Shown: piece after piece, positions 1 through 6,355 of the stretch
Layout of the letters: each line of letters opens with the position of its first letter
Numbering within the stretch: the first letter of the stretch is position 1
Origin: DATKKM01 sp035542855
GTDB taxonomy: Bacteria > Chloroflexota > Dehalococcoidia > SM23-28-2 > RBG-16-64-32
DNA length: 9,255 bases
Direction: 5' to 3'
Assembly: GCA_035542855.1 (NCBI GenBank)
Contig: DATKKM010000071.1
Coordinates: 1-9,255, forward strand
Made by a program: the position numbers and the translations under genes
The notes under the pieces: model-generated
The model's database searches: none
What the model was told of the DNA's origin: nothing
What the model saw: only the letters and a program-made list of their open reading frames with translations

Positions 1-938
1 TGCCGGGCATGCACGGGATGTACTGGAACAACCAGGCGATCAGCGAATCCGACCTGCTGATCGCCGTTGGCATGCGCTTCGACGACCGCGTGACCGGCCG
101 CCTGAAGGACTTCGCGCCGAAGGCCAAGGTCGTGCACATCGACATCGACCCGGCGGAGATCGGCAAGAACGTGCGCCCCAACGCCGCAATCGAGGCCGAC
201 GTCAAGGTCGCGCTGACCGCGCTGAACCGGACGATCGGCCCGACGAAGGACCACCGGTCCTGGATCGACTGGATCGAGGCGATGCGCCGCGACCACCCTT
301 CGATCGTCATCCGCGACAACGGCGTCGATGTGCTGCCGCAGTTCGTGATCGACAGCATCTACCGCGAGACGAAGGGTGACTGCTACGTGGTCACCGGCGT
401 CGGCCAGCACCAGATGTGGGCCGCGCAGTACTTCTGGTACGACAAGCCGAACAGCTTCATCACGTCCGGCGGCCTGGGCACAATGGGCTTCGAGGTGCCG
501 GCGGCGATGGGCGTGCAGGTCGCGAAGCCGAACGACACCGTCTGGTCCATCTGCGGCGACGGCGGCTTCCAGATGACGCTGCAGGAGCTGGCGACGATCG
601 CCGAGTACAACTGGCCGATCAAGTTCGCCGTGCTGAACAACGGCGTGCTGGGCATGGTGCGCCAGTGGCAGGAGCTGTTCTACAACGACAACACCGTCGC
701 CACGCCGCTCAAGAACCCGGACTTCGTGAAGCTGGCGGAGGCCTTCGGCGTTAAGGGGCTGCGCGCCGAGAAGAAAGAGGATGTCGCCCGCGTCATCGAT
801 GAGGCGATGGCCCACAAGGGCCCGGTGGTGGTGGACTTCCGGGTGAAGTACGACGAGAACTGCTACCCGATGGTCCCGCCCGGTGCCTCCCTCTCCGAGA
901 CGATCGATCAGCCGGCGCGGGACAAGGTGACGGCGTGA
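1..938 (+). CDS. ilvB: Acetolactate (acetohydroxyacid) synthase large subunit, 5'-truncated
   Basis: Catalytic ThDP enzyme that condenses two pyruvates to 2-acetolactate, or pyruvate with 2-oxobutyrate to acetohydroxybutyrate, the first common step of Val/Leu/Ile synthesis in the cytoplasm. Only about the last 312 codons of a roughly 560-600 residue protein are present; the reading frame enters from the window edge (first full codon at 3) with no start, so the pyrimidine-binding N-terminal domain is missing. Visible signatures are the central-domain FDDRVTG motif, the FITSGGLGTMGFE stretch of the C-terminal ThDP domain, and the ThDP/Mg motif GDGGF at 555-569 with the closing NN at 636-641. 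The GMVRQWQELFY segment carries the conserved Trp near the active-site channel, and the YPMVPPGAS end is typical of the family. The stop codon TGA (936-938) shares one base with the ilvN start. The assignment is secure. Confidence 0.96.
   Translation, partial: PGMHGMYWNNQAISESDLLIAVGMRFDDRVTGRLKDFAPKAKVVHIDIDPAEIGKNVRPNAAIEADVKVALTALNRTIGPTKDHRSWIDWIEAMRRDHPSIVIRDNGVDVLPQFVIDSIYRETKGDCYVVTGVGQHQMWAAQYFWYDKPNSFITSGGLGTMGFEVPAAMGVQVAKPNDTVWSICGDGGFQMTLQELATIAEYNWPIKFAVLNNGVLGMVRQWQELFYNDNTVATPLKNPDFVKLAEAFGVKGLRAEKKEDVARVIDEAMAHKGPVVVDFRVKYDENCYPMVPPGASLSETIDQPARDKVTA
924..930 (+). promoter_or_regulatory. Ribosome binding site of ilvN
   Basis: AAGGTGA lies inside the end of ilvB, 7 bases before the ATG at 938. 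It supports that ATG over the in-frame GTG at 935 and points to translational coupling through the TGATG overlap. Confidence 0.6.
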
Positions 939-1501
939 TGAGCACAGAGGAAATCCGCAAGATCAGGCCGCACACCATCATCGCCCTTGTTGTCGACCGT
1001 CCGGGCGTGTTGAACCGCATCGCCTCCAAGTGGCGGCAGCGCAGCTTCAACATAGAAAGCCTGTCCGTCGGCCACTCGGAGAAGCCGGGGCTCTCCCGCA
1101 TGACGTTCGTCGTCGATTCGGACGCCAACGCCGAGCAGGTGGTGAAGCAGCTCGACAAGCTGATCGACATCGTCGACGTGCGGGACATCTCTCACGAGGA
1201 CATCGTGGCGCGGGAGATGGCGATCATCAAAGTGCGCGCCGGCAAGGACGACCGCAGCGCCATCATCGACATCACGGAGGTGTTCAAGGCCGAAGTCCTG
1301 GACGTCAGCCCCGATTCGATGATCGTAGAGGCGACAGGCGAATCGATTAAGATTGACTCGCTCGTAAACCTGCTGAAGGACTACGAGATCATCGAGCTCG
1401 TGCGCACGGGCAAGGTGGCCATGCTACGAGGTCCCGCCGTCTCGCACGAGATACCGGAGGAAGAACAGTACGATCGCTACCCGGGTGTTTACACATGGTG
1501 A
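938..1501 (+). CDS. ilvN: Acetolactate synthase small (regulatory) subunit
   Basis: Regulatory partner of IlvB; in this family it binds valine through an ACT domain, stimulates the large subunit and confers feedback inhibition. The 187-residue product has an N-terminal ACT domain (about residues 11-85), beginning HTIIALVVDRPGVLNRI and continuing through FNIESLSVG, followed by the usual small-subunit C-terminal domain containing IKVRAGKDDRSAIIDI and ending with MLRG. The length fits bacterial IlvN (about 160-190), with a short acidic/aromatic tail after the core. The ATG at 938 overlaps the ilvB stop (TGATG) and has AAGGTGA 7 bases upstream. An in-frame GTG at 935 would add only one residue. 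The context right after ilvB leaves little doubt about the role. Confidence 0.95.
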   Translation: MSTEEIRKIRPHTIIALVVDRPGVLNRIASKWRQRSFNIESLSVGHSEKPGLSRMTFVVDSDANAEQVVKQLDKLIDIVDVRDISHEDIVAREMAIIKVRAGKDDRSAIIDITEVFKAEVLDVSPDSMIVEATGESIKIDSLVNLLKDYEIIELVRTGKVAMLRGPAVSHEIPEEEQYDRYPGVYTW

Positions 1502-1502
1502 T
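1497..1502 (+). promoter_or_regulatory. Probable ribosome binding site of the lipoprotein gene
   Basis: GGTGAT matches the 3' part of the consensus complementary to the 16S rRNA tail. It sits across the ilvN stop codon, 9 bases before a GTG at 1512. This favours that GTG over the in-frame GTG at 1485, whose nearest purine run (GGAGG, 1456-1460) is 24 bases away, and over the ATG at 1542, which would leave too short a signal peptide. Confidence 0.4.
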
Positions 1503-1511
1503 GGCCGCAGA

Positions 1512-2129
1512 GTGCTCCGAGCATTGGTCTGGGGCTCGACTATGACGCTGCTCGCGACGATGGTCGCCTGCGGTGGAGACGTCGCGTCCAGCATCACGCC
1601 GTCCGCCACCGCCACGCAAGAGCTCACGGCTGCCGCGACACGGGCACCGACGGCGACCGTCGGCGCGGTGACGGAGACGACGCGCGCTCCGGGCGCCTGG
1701 ACGGCGTTTGGCTCAGATGCCCACGCGTATGACATCGAGTACCGCACCGGCTGGAGTGCCACCAGCGGCGCCGAGGACGACAACTTCCTCCCCGAACCTT
1801 ATGACGGGTCGCAGGTGCTGGTCGAATTCGGGCCGCGTGCAGACGGACCGGCGAACGGCGCCGCCCTCGCCGCCACTGCAATCGAGGCGATCCACGGACA
1901 CTACCACGCGACCGCACACGCCGTCGGCGTCTTCAACCTCGGTTCGCGGGAAGCCCTGCTGCTGGAATGGCAGACGGGGGCGGGGCACAATGGTACATAC
2001 GGGCTACAGGCGTGGGTCCCCAACGGCGACCGCTCCTGGTTCATCACGATGACGACCCCCGCCGATACAAGAGACAAGTACCAGGAAACGTTCCGGCAGA
2101 TGCTGGACTCGTTCCGAGCGAAGGAGTAA
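1512..2129 (+). CDS. Predicted lipoprotein of unknown function, possibly PsbP/Mog1-like fold
   Basis: I do not recognise a named family. From the GTG at 1512 the product has 205 residues. It begins with a short positive N-terminus (Arg3), a hydrophobic stretch and a lipobox-like MVAC with the lipidation Cys at residue 20 (codon 1569-1571), then a Ser/Thr/Ala-rich linker (about residues 22-60). This predicts an exported, lipid-anchored protein. The mature domain starts near YDIEYRTGW (residue 73) and ends with a segment around FRQMLDSF. That arrangement resembles small exported domains of the PsbP/Mog1-like type, an inference from pattern only. It lies between ilvN and ilvC on the same strand, 10 bases after ilvN and 6 before ilvC, so it is almost certainly co-transcribed. 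No link to branched-chain synthesis is known to me. An alternative GTG start at 1485 would overlap ilvN by 17 bases and give 214 residues. Confidence 0.75.
   Translation: MLRALVWGSTMTLLATMVACGGDVASSITPSATATQELTAAATRAPTATVGAVTETTRAPGAWTAFGSDAHAYDIEYRTGWSATSGAEDDNFLPEPYDGSQVLVEFGPRADGPANGAALAATAIEAIHGHYHATAHAVGVFNLGSREALLLEWQTGAGHNGTYGLQAWVPNGDRSWFITMTTPADTRDKYQETFRQMLDSFRAKE
2121..2126 (+). promoter_or_regulatory. Ribosome binding site of ilvC
   Basis: AAGGAG lies in the last codons of the lipoprotein gene, directly before its TAA stop and 9 bases before the GTG at 2136. It fixes the GTG as the ilvC start and ties ilvC translation to the gene upstream. Confidence 0.7.
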
Positions 2130-2135
2130 CACCCC

Positions 2136-3398
2136 GTGCCCAAGATCTACTACGAAAAAGACGCGAACATTGACCTGATCCGCAGCAAGACCATCGGCAT
2201 CATCGGCTTCGGCTCGCAGGGGCACGCGCACGCGCTCAACCTGCGGGACAACGGCTGCAACGTGATGGTGGGCCTCTACCCGGGCTCCAAGTCCTGGCAG
2301 CAGGCGCAGATGGCAGGCCTCCGCGTGGGCACCGTCGAAGAGGTGGCCCGCGACGCCGACATCCTGATGATCCTGGCGCCGGACCAGGTGCAGAAGCAGA
2401 TCTACGACGAGAGCATCGCGCCGGCTATGAAGGCGGGCAAGATGCTGATGTTCGCGCACGGGTTCAACATCCACTACAACCAGATCAACCCCCCCAGCGA
2501 GGTGGACGTGACGATGATCGCGCCCAAGGCCCCGGGCCACAAGGTACGGGAGAACTTCGTGAACGGCATCGGCGTGCCCGCGCTCATCGCCGTGCAGCAG
2601 AACGCCAGCGAAAACGCGAAGGAGATCGCCCTGGCCTACGGCGCAGGCATCGGCAGCGCCAAGGCCGGCATCATCGAAACCACATTCGAGGAAGAGACCG
2701 AGACCGACCTCTTCGGTGAGCAGTCCGTCCTCTGCGGCGGCGTGACGGCCCTGGTCAAGACGGCGTTCGAGACGCTGGTCCAGGCCGGCTACCAGCCGGA
2801 GATCGCCTATTTCGAGTGCATGCACGAGCTGAAGCTGCTCGTCGACCTGATGCACGAGGGCGGCATGGCCTACATGCGCTACTCGATCAGCGACACGGCG
2901 GAGTACGGCGACTACACGCGCGGCCCGAAGGTGATCGACGACCACGTGCGCCAGAATATGAAGCAGGTGCTGCAGAACATCCGCAGCGGGGCCTTCGCTC
3001 GGGAGTGGATACTCGAGAACCAGGCCGGCCGCCCCAGCTTCTACGCCCTGCGCCGTCAGAACGCCGAGCACATGATCGAGAAGGTGGGCGCGACTCTGCG
3101 GGCCATGATGCCCTGGCTGAAGCCGGGCGCCAGGCAGACACCGGCCCCGGCCGCTCCGCCGGTATCGCAGGCGCCCGTATCGCAGGCGCCCGCACCACCG
3201 CCGCCCGCGCAGCCCGTTATGTCGCAGCCGGCCCCGGCGCCCTCGCCCGCGCCCGCACCCAGTGAGCCGATCACGTCCTGGTCACCCAAGTCACCTAGCG
3301 AAACGCCGCCGACTCCCGGCTACGGGGCGAGCGGCGGCTTTCCCGGCACGATCTCTGACGAGCACCGTAACGAACCCCCGAAGGAAGCGTCATTCTAA
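2136..3398 (+). CDS. ilvC: Ketol-acid reductoisomerase (class I) with a Pro-rich C-terminal tail
   Basis: Mg- and NAD(P)H-dependent isomerisation and reduction of acetohydroxy acids to dihydroxy acids, the second common step of Val/Leu/Ile synthesis. The 420-residue product has an N-terminal Rossmann domain with GFGSQG (24-29) and a cofactor loop with Tyr48, Ser51 and Ser53. Catalytic positions are in place: His108, Lys131 in APKAPGH, metal ligands Asp191 and Glu195 in DLFGEQ, then Glu227 and Glu231, and Ser252 after the knotted helical domain. The conserved core ends near residue 328 (MMPWL), the usual length of a class I enzyme. Residues 329-420 are an extra tail with 27 prolines in 92 positions, ending in a charged EHRNEPPKEASF. 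The GTG start has a good AAGGAG site. Core identity is certain; the role of the tail is unknown. Confidence 0.96.
   Translation: MPKIYYEKDANIDLIRSKTIGIIGFGSQGHAHALNLRDNGCNVMVGLYPGSKSWQQAQMAGLRVGTVEEVARDADILMILAPDQVQKQIYDESIAPAMKAGKMLMFAHGFNIHYNQINPPSEVDVTMIAPKAPGHKVRENFVNGIGVPALIAVQQNASENAKEIALAYGAGIGSAKAGIIETTFEEETETDLFGEQSVLCGGVTALVKTAFETLVQAGYQPEIAYFECMHELKLLVDLMHEGGMAYMRYSISDTAEYGDYTRGPKVIDDHVRQNMKQVLQNIRSGAFAREWILENQAGRPSFYALRRQNAEHMIEKVGATLRAMMPWLKPGARQTPAPAAPPVSQAPVSQAPAPPPPAQPVMSQPAPAPSPAPAPSEPITSWSPKSPSETPPTPGYGASGGFPGTISDEHRNEPPKEASF
3162..3191 (+). repeat. Exact 15-bp tandem duplication in the ilvC tail
   Basis: GTATCGCAGGCGCCC occurs twice back to back (3162-3176 and 3177-3191), in frame, encoding VSQAP twice. 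Exact identity at DNA level suggests a recent slippage duplication within the low-complexity Pro-rich tail. Confidence 0.9.
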
Positions 3399-3465
3399 TT
3401 CGATGAACAGCCGGCCATCCCAGCTTCGAACGAACCGCGCGGGCAACCGCGTCCGCGATTCGTTG

Positions 3466-3546
3466 ATGCTGTCTCTCAACCTTACCCGGCCCTCTCTCGC
3501 CTTATGCGAGAGGAGGGCCGACACGAGCCGTAGCGGAGGCCTCTAG
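3466..3546 (+). CDS. Possible Leu-rich leader peptide upstream of leuA
   Basis: A 26-codon reading frame starts at ATG 3466 and ends at TAG 3544-3546. Its first half, MLSLNLTRPSLAL, has five leucines in codons 2-13, encoded by CTG, CTC, CTT, CTC and TTA, and a strong hairpin (3488-3519) covers codons 8-18. Leu-rich leader peptides that control leucine genes by attenuation are known in other bacteria, which is why this is listed. Against it, there is no recognisable ribosome binding site before the ATG, no U-rich terminator follows, and the stop codon falls inside a REP-like palindrome. It could easily be chance. Confidence 0.2.
   Translation: MLSLNLTRPSLALCERRADTSRSGGL
3488..3519 (+). terminator. 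Strong GC-rich hairpin after ilvC; terminator or attenuator candidate
   Basis: GGCCCTCTCTCGC (3488-3500) pairs with GCGAGAGGAGGGCC (3506-3519) with one bulged base and a 5-base loop CTTAT. No U-run follows, so an intrinsic terminator is not proven; it may act as an mRNA 3' stabiliser for ilvC or as part of a leuA leader. It lies 90 bases after the ilvC stop and 94 before leuA. Confidence 0.4.
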
Positions 3547-3579
3547 GCCTCCACGTGGAAGGCTGAAGCCTTCCCCTAC
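3530..3579. repeat. Head-to-head pair of GTAG-headed REP-like palindromes (BIME-like)
   Basis: On the + strand GTAGC (3530-3534) is followed by an 8-bp-arm palindrome GGAGGCCT/AGGCCTCC (3535-3552) with a 2-base loop. After the spacer ACGT comes GGAAGGCT/AGCCTTCC (3557-3574), then CCTAC (3575-3579), which is GTAGG on the - strand. Both units therefore have the layout GTAG-N-8 bp arm-2-base loop-8 bp arm, in opposite orientation, although their stem sequences differ. A GTAG tetranucleotide 5' of a hairpin is the hallmark of REP sequences mobilised by REP-associated tyrosine transposases (RAYTs). Related units occur at 6304-6355 and 6606-6629. No transposase gene is in the window. Confidence 0.7.
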
Positions 3580-3595
3580 ATTCGAAGGACAACAC

Positions 3596-3601
3596 AGGAG
3601 G
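3596..3601 (+). promoter_or_regulatory. Ribosome binding site of leuA
   Basis: AGGAGG lies 12 bases before the ATG at 3614. The in-frame TTG at 3602 directly abuts it and is too close to be used, so ATG 3614 is chosen despite the slightly long spacing. Confidence 0.65.
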
Positions 3602-3613
3602 TTGAGAACGACA

Positions 3614-5170
3614 ATGGCAAGCGAAGACAAGGTACTGATTTTCGATACGACGCTGCGGGACGGCGAGCAGTCGCCCGGCGTCGCGCTCAACGTTGAAGAG
3701 AAGCTGGAGATCGCCCGCGCGCTGGAGCGCATGAAGGTCGACATCATCGAGGCCGGATTCCCGGCGTCCTCGCCGGGCGACCTGGAGTCCGTCACCGCCA
3801 TCGCCAAGGAGATCCGCGGCTCGGTCATCGCCGGCCTGGCTCGCGCCGTGGCGAACGACGTCGACGCCTGCTGGGAGGCCGTGCAGCATGCCGAGCGCCC
3901 GCGCATCCACGTCTTCCTCTCCAGCTCCGACATCCACATCATGCACCAGCTGGAGAAGGACAAGGAACGCGTGCTGGAGATGGCCCGCGAGATGGTGGCC
4001 CGCGCGAAGAAGTACTGCGAGGACGTGGAGTTCTCGCCGATGGACGCCACCCGCTCCGTGCCCGAGTACGTATACCGCATGCTGAAGGAAGTGATCGACG
4101 CCGGGGCGACTACGGTCAACATCCCGGACACCGTCGGCTACGCGATCCCCGAGGAGTTCGGCCAGTTCATCCGCGACATCCAGGCCAACGTGCCCAACAT
4201 CGGTAAGGCGCGCATCTCTGTGCACTGCCACAACGACCTGGGGCTGGCCGTGGCCAACAGCCTGACCGCCGTCCAGAACGGCGCCCGCCAGGTTGAGGTC
4301 TGCGTGAACGGCATCGGGGAGCGCGCGGGCAACGCCTCGCTGGAAGAGGTCGTGATGTCGATCAAGACGCGGCCGGACTTCTTCCACCTCTCGACGAACA
4401 TCGACACGACGCATATCCACCGCACCAGCCGCCTGGTCTCGCAGCTCACGGGCATGAGCGTGCAGCCTAACAAGTCGATCGTCGGCGTCAACGCCTTCCG
4501 GCACCAGTCCGGCATCCACCAGCACGGCGTCACCAAGATGCGCGAGACGTACGAGATCATCGACCCGGCGACGATCGGGCTGCCGCGCGGCACGCAGCTT
4601 GTCCTGAACAAGAACTCGGGCCGGCACGGGCTGAAGGCGCGCCTGGACGAGCTGGGCTACGAGATCACCAACGCCGAGCTCGACGCCGTGTTCGTCGCGT
4701 TCAAGGACCTGGCGGACAAGAAGGGCGAGATTGACGACCGCGACCTCGACGCGCTGATCTCCGGGGAGCGCCGGGCCGTGGAGGACGTCTACAAGCTCGA
4801 CCTCATCCAGGTGTCCTGCGGCAACCAGGCGACATCGACCGCCACCGTGCGGATCATCGGGCCGGACGGCGCGCCGAAGGAAACCGCTTCGACCGGCACC
4901 GGCCCCGTCGACGCCGCCTACCGCGCGATCAACCAGCTCATGGGCGTCCCCAACCAGCTACTCGAGTACGCGGTGAACAGCGTCACCGAAGGCATCGATG
5001 CGCAGGGCGAAGTCACCGTCCGCATCGACGTCGACGGGCGCACATTCGTGGGCCGCTCCGCGGACACGGACATCGTGGTGGCCTCGGCGAAGGCGCTGAT
5101 GAACGCGCTCAACCGCGCCATCGCCTGGTCGCCGGACCACGCCGCGCGCGAGGTGCTGAGCAACCCCTGA
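3614..5170 (+). CDS. leuA: 2-isopropylmalate synthase
   Basis: Condenses acetyl-CoA with 2-oxoisovalerate to 2-isopropylmalate, the committed step of leucine synthesis in the cytoplasm. The 518-residue product matches the usual bacterial LeuA length. Its N-terminal TIM barrel opens with FDTTLRDGEQSPG (Arg15 and Asp16, substrate and metal contacts), carries the metal-binding HCHND at 204-208, and has NGIGERAGN with Asn240 closing the metal site. The linker region includes NAFRHQSGIHQHG and RETYEIIDP. The C-terminal part (about residues 390-518) is the LeuA dimer domain, with GTGPVDAAYRAI, which binds leucine for feedback inhibition in this family. It follows ilvC by 215 bases, so it may be transcribed with the ilv genes or from its own leader region. 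Citramalate or homocitrate synthase is less likely given the length, the intact regulatory domain and the ilv neighbours. Confidence 0.94.
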   Translation: MASEDKVLIFDTTLRDGEQSPGVALNVEEKLEIARALERMKVDIIEAGFPASSPGDLESVTAIAKEIRGSVIAGLARAVANDVDACWEAVQHAERPRIHVFLSSSDIHIMHQLEKDKERVLEMAREMVARAKKYCEDVEFSPMDATRSVPEYVYRMLKEVIDAGATTVNIPDTVGYAIPEEFGQFIRDIQANVPNIGKARISVHCHNDLGLAVANSLTAVQNGARQVEVCVNGIGERAGNASLEEVVMSIKTRPDFFHLSTNIDTTHIHRTSRLVSQLTGMSVQPNKSIVGVNAFRHQSGIHQHGVTKMRETYEIIDPATIGLPRGTQLVLNKNSGRHGLKARLDELGYEITNAELDAVFVAFKDLADKKGEIDDRDLDALISGERRAVEDVYKLDLIQVSCGNQATSTATVRIIGPDGAPKETASTGTGPVDAAYRAINQLMGVPNQLLEYAVNSVTEGIDAQGEVTVRIDVDGRTFVGRSADTDIVVASAKALMNALNRAIAWSPDHAAREVLSNP

Positions 5171-5190
5171 ACGGCAGTAGAGGTTACAGG

Positions 5191-5222
5191 CAAGAGGCCG
5201 GGGCGCGATCCCCGGCCTCTTG
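5191..5222. terminator. Bidirectional terminator hairpin between leuA and holA
   Basis: A perfect 13-bp stem is formed by CAAGAGGCCGGGG (5191-5203) and its exact complement (5210-5222), with a 6-base loop CGCGAT. It lies 20 bases after the leuA stop and 5 bases beyond the stop of the convergent holA. The + side continues TTGCTTCCC, mildly T-rich; the - side has no T-run. Position between convergent genes strongly supports termination in at least the leuA direction. Confidence 0.8.
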
Positions 5223-5227
5223 CTTCC

Positions 5228-6265
5228 CTACCGCCTCGCCGGCGCCGGAGGCCGCGAGGCCAGCTCCTGCACCGCCAGTTCCAGCGCCAGGCGGCCGTCG
5301 TCCATGAGGCCACGCTTGACATCCAGCTCGGCCTCGATCAGGCGGGCGTAGGCCGCGCGGATGGCCGGTAGCGGCAGGCGCTCGGCGGCCTCGATCAGGC
5401 GGTCCAGGCCGAAGCCCATCTTCATCCCGAGCCGCTGCGCGATCGCCGAACCGCTTTCGCCGCGGTCCAGCATGTCGCGCGCGATGGCTATGCGGCGGTA
5501 GCGCCCGGCGATGTTGGCCAGGATCAACTGCGATGGCTCGCCGTCCTCCAGCAGCTCGCTGAGCACACGGGCGGCCTTTGCGCCCTGCCCATCGACGACG
5601 GCGTCGGCCAGTTCCCAGCCCTTGTGCTCCTTGGCGCGGCTCACCAGCTCCCGCACGTCGCCCTCGCGGACGACATCACCGCCGGAGTAAGCGAGCAGCT
5701 TCTCGAGTTCGCTGGCGAGCATCCAGGCGTCCTGGCCGATCAGCTCGGCGAGCAGGCGGGCGGCCGGCGCGTCCAGCCTCAGCCCGATCTTCTTCGCACG
5801 GGCCATCACCCAGCCCGGCAGCTCTTTTTCCGCGGGCGGAGTGCAGTGCTCCACTCGCCCCAGCGGCCCGAGCGCGGTGAGCAGCGCGTTCGCCCCGGGC
5901 ACATCCTCGTCCAGGAGCACGAGCGTGGTCGTCACCGGCATGCGCGGCACGTACCCGGCGAGCGCGCCCCACGGCCCGGCGCCTGTCTCTTCGCTACCGT
6001 CAACGGGTTTCGCCTTCGCCCGCGACTTACCGCCGCGCTTAACACGGCCCGCTGTCCCCAGCATGCCTTCGACGACAACCAGCCGCCCATCGCCGAGAAA
6101 GGGGACGGTGTCGCACGCCGCCATGACCTCCTGCGGCGAGGCGGCCCGCGCGTCGAAGTTGACGGTGTTGGTGGCCAGCGAGCCGTCCTTGTCCAGGCCG
6201 GCGCGCAGCTTGTCGAACGCCTCCTTGCGGGCGAGGGGGTCGTTCCCGTAGATGATGTGCAGCAC
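5228..6265 (-). CDS. holA: DNA polymerase III delta subunit (clamp-loader wrench)
   Basis: Clamp-loader subunit that opens the beta sliding clamp at the replication fork. The 345-residue product has the expected HolA layout: an N-terminal AAA+-like domain beginning LHIIYGNDPLARKEAF, the NFDARAASPQEVMAACDTVPFL segment followed by GRLVVVEG, a central VLLDED strand, then the helical domain with DAWMLASELEKLLAY and the C-terminal collar domain with the AGRYRRIAIARDML helix and a final LALELAVQEL. An Arg/Lys-rich insertion (about residues 75-90) sits before the PRMPVTTTLVLL strand; such loops vary in the family. The start is GTG at 6265; no ribosome binding site is visible, and TAATCT lies 9 bases upstream, so a leaderless or short-leader transcript is possible. 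It lies 86 bases downstream of recQ on the same strand and may be read through from it. Confidence 0.9.
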   Translation of the reverse strand: MLHIIYGNDPLARKEAFDKLRAGLDKDGSLATNTVNFDARAASPQEVMAACDTVPFLGDGRLVVVEGMLGTAGRVKRGGKSRAKAKPVDGSEETGAGPWGALAGYVPRMPVTTTLVLLDEDVPGANALLTALGPLGRVEHCTPPAEKELPGWVMARAKKIGLRLDAPAARLLAELIGQDAWMLASELEKLLAYSGGDVVREGDVRELVSRAKEHKGWELADAVVDGQGAKAARVLSELLEDGEPSQLILANIAGRYRRIAIARDMLDRGESGSAIAQRLGMKMGFGLDRLIEAAERLPLPAIRAAYARLIEAELDVKRGLMDDGRLALELAVQELASRPPAPARR

Positions 6266-6303
6266 TGCGAGGTCAGATTAGCACGCAAACGCCGCGCTGC
6301 GCG

Positions 6304-6355
6304 GGCAGGTCTGAAGACCTGCCACTACGGGCGGAGCTCAAGCTCCGGCTGCTAC
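6304..6355 (-). repeat. Two tandem GTAG-headed REP-like palindromes between recQ and holA
   Basis: Read on the - strand, the first unit is GTAGC (6355-6351) followed after 3 bases by a 7-bp-arm palindrome (CGGAGCT/AGCTCCG, 6347-6332). The second is GTAGT (6328-6324) followed directly by the 9-bp arms GGCAGGTCT/AGACCTGCC (6323-6304) with a 2-base loop. Both have the same orientation. The second has the same layout as the pair at 3530-3579, including the 2-base loop. The GTAG of the first unit contains the recQ stop codon TAG (6354-6352). In a recQ-holA transcript these would fold in the intergenic RNA. Confidence 0.7.

Noticed and set aside
2004..3071. Long open frame of 355 codons on the - strand opposite ilvC
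   Set aside because: It is antisense to a clearly conserved gene; its product is His/Val/Leu/Arg-rich without recognisable motifs, as expected from the mirror of GC-rich third-position codons.
3262..3546. 94-codon frame overlapping the ilvC tail and the following gap
   Set aside because: Its first half is a shifted reading of the Pro-rich tail. Only the last 26 codons are considered, as a possible leader peptide.
3482..4627. Open frame of 381 codons on the - strand opposite leuA
   Set aside because: Composition is a shadow of leuA, with many Asp/Val/His/Arg residues and no family motif; the + strand holds an intact LeuA.
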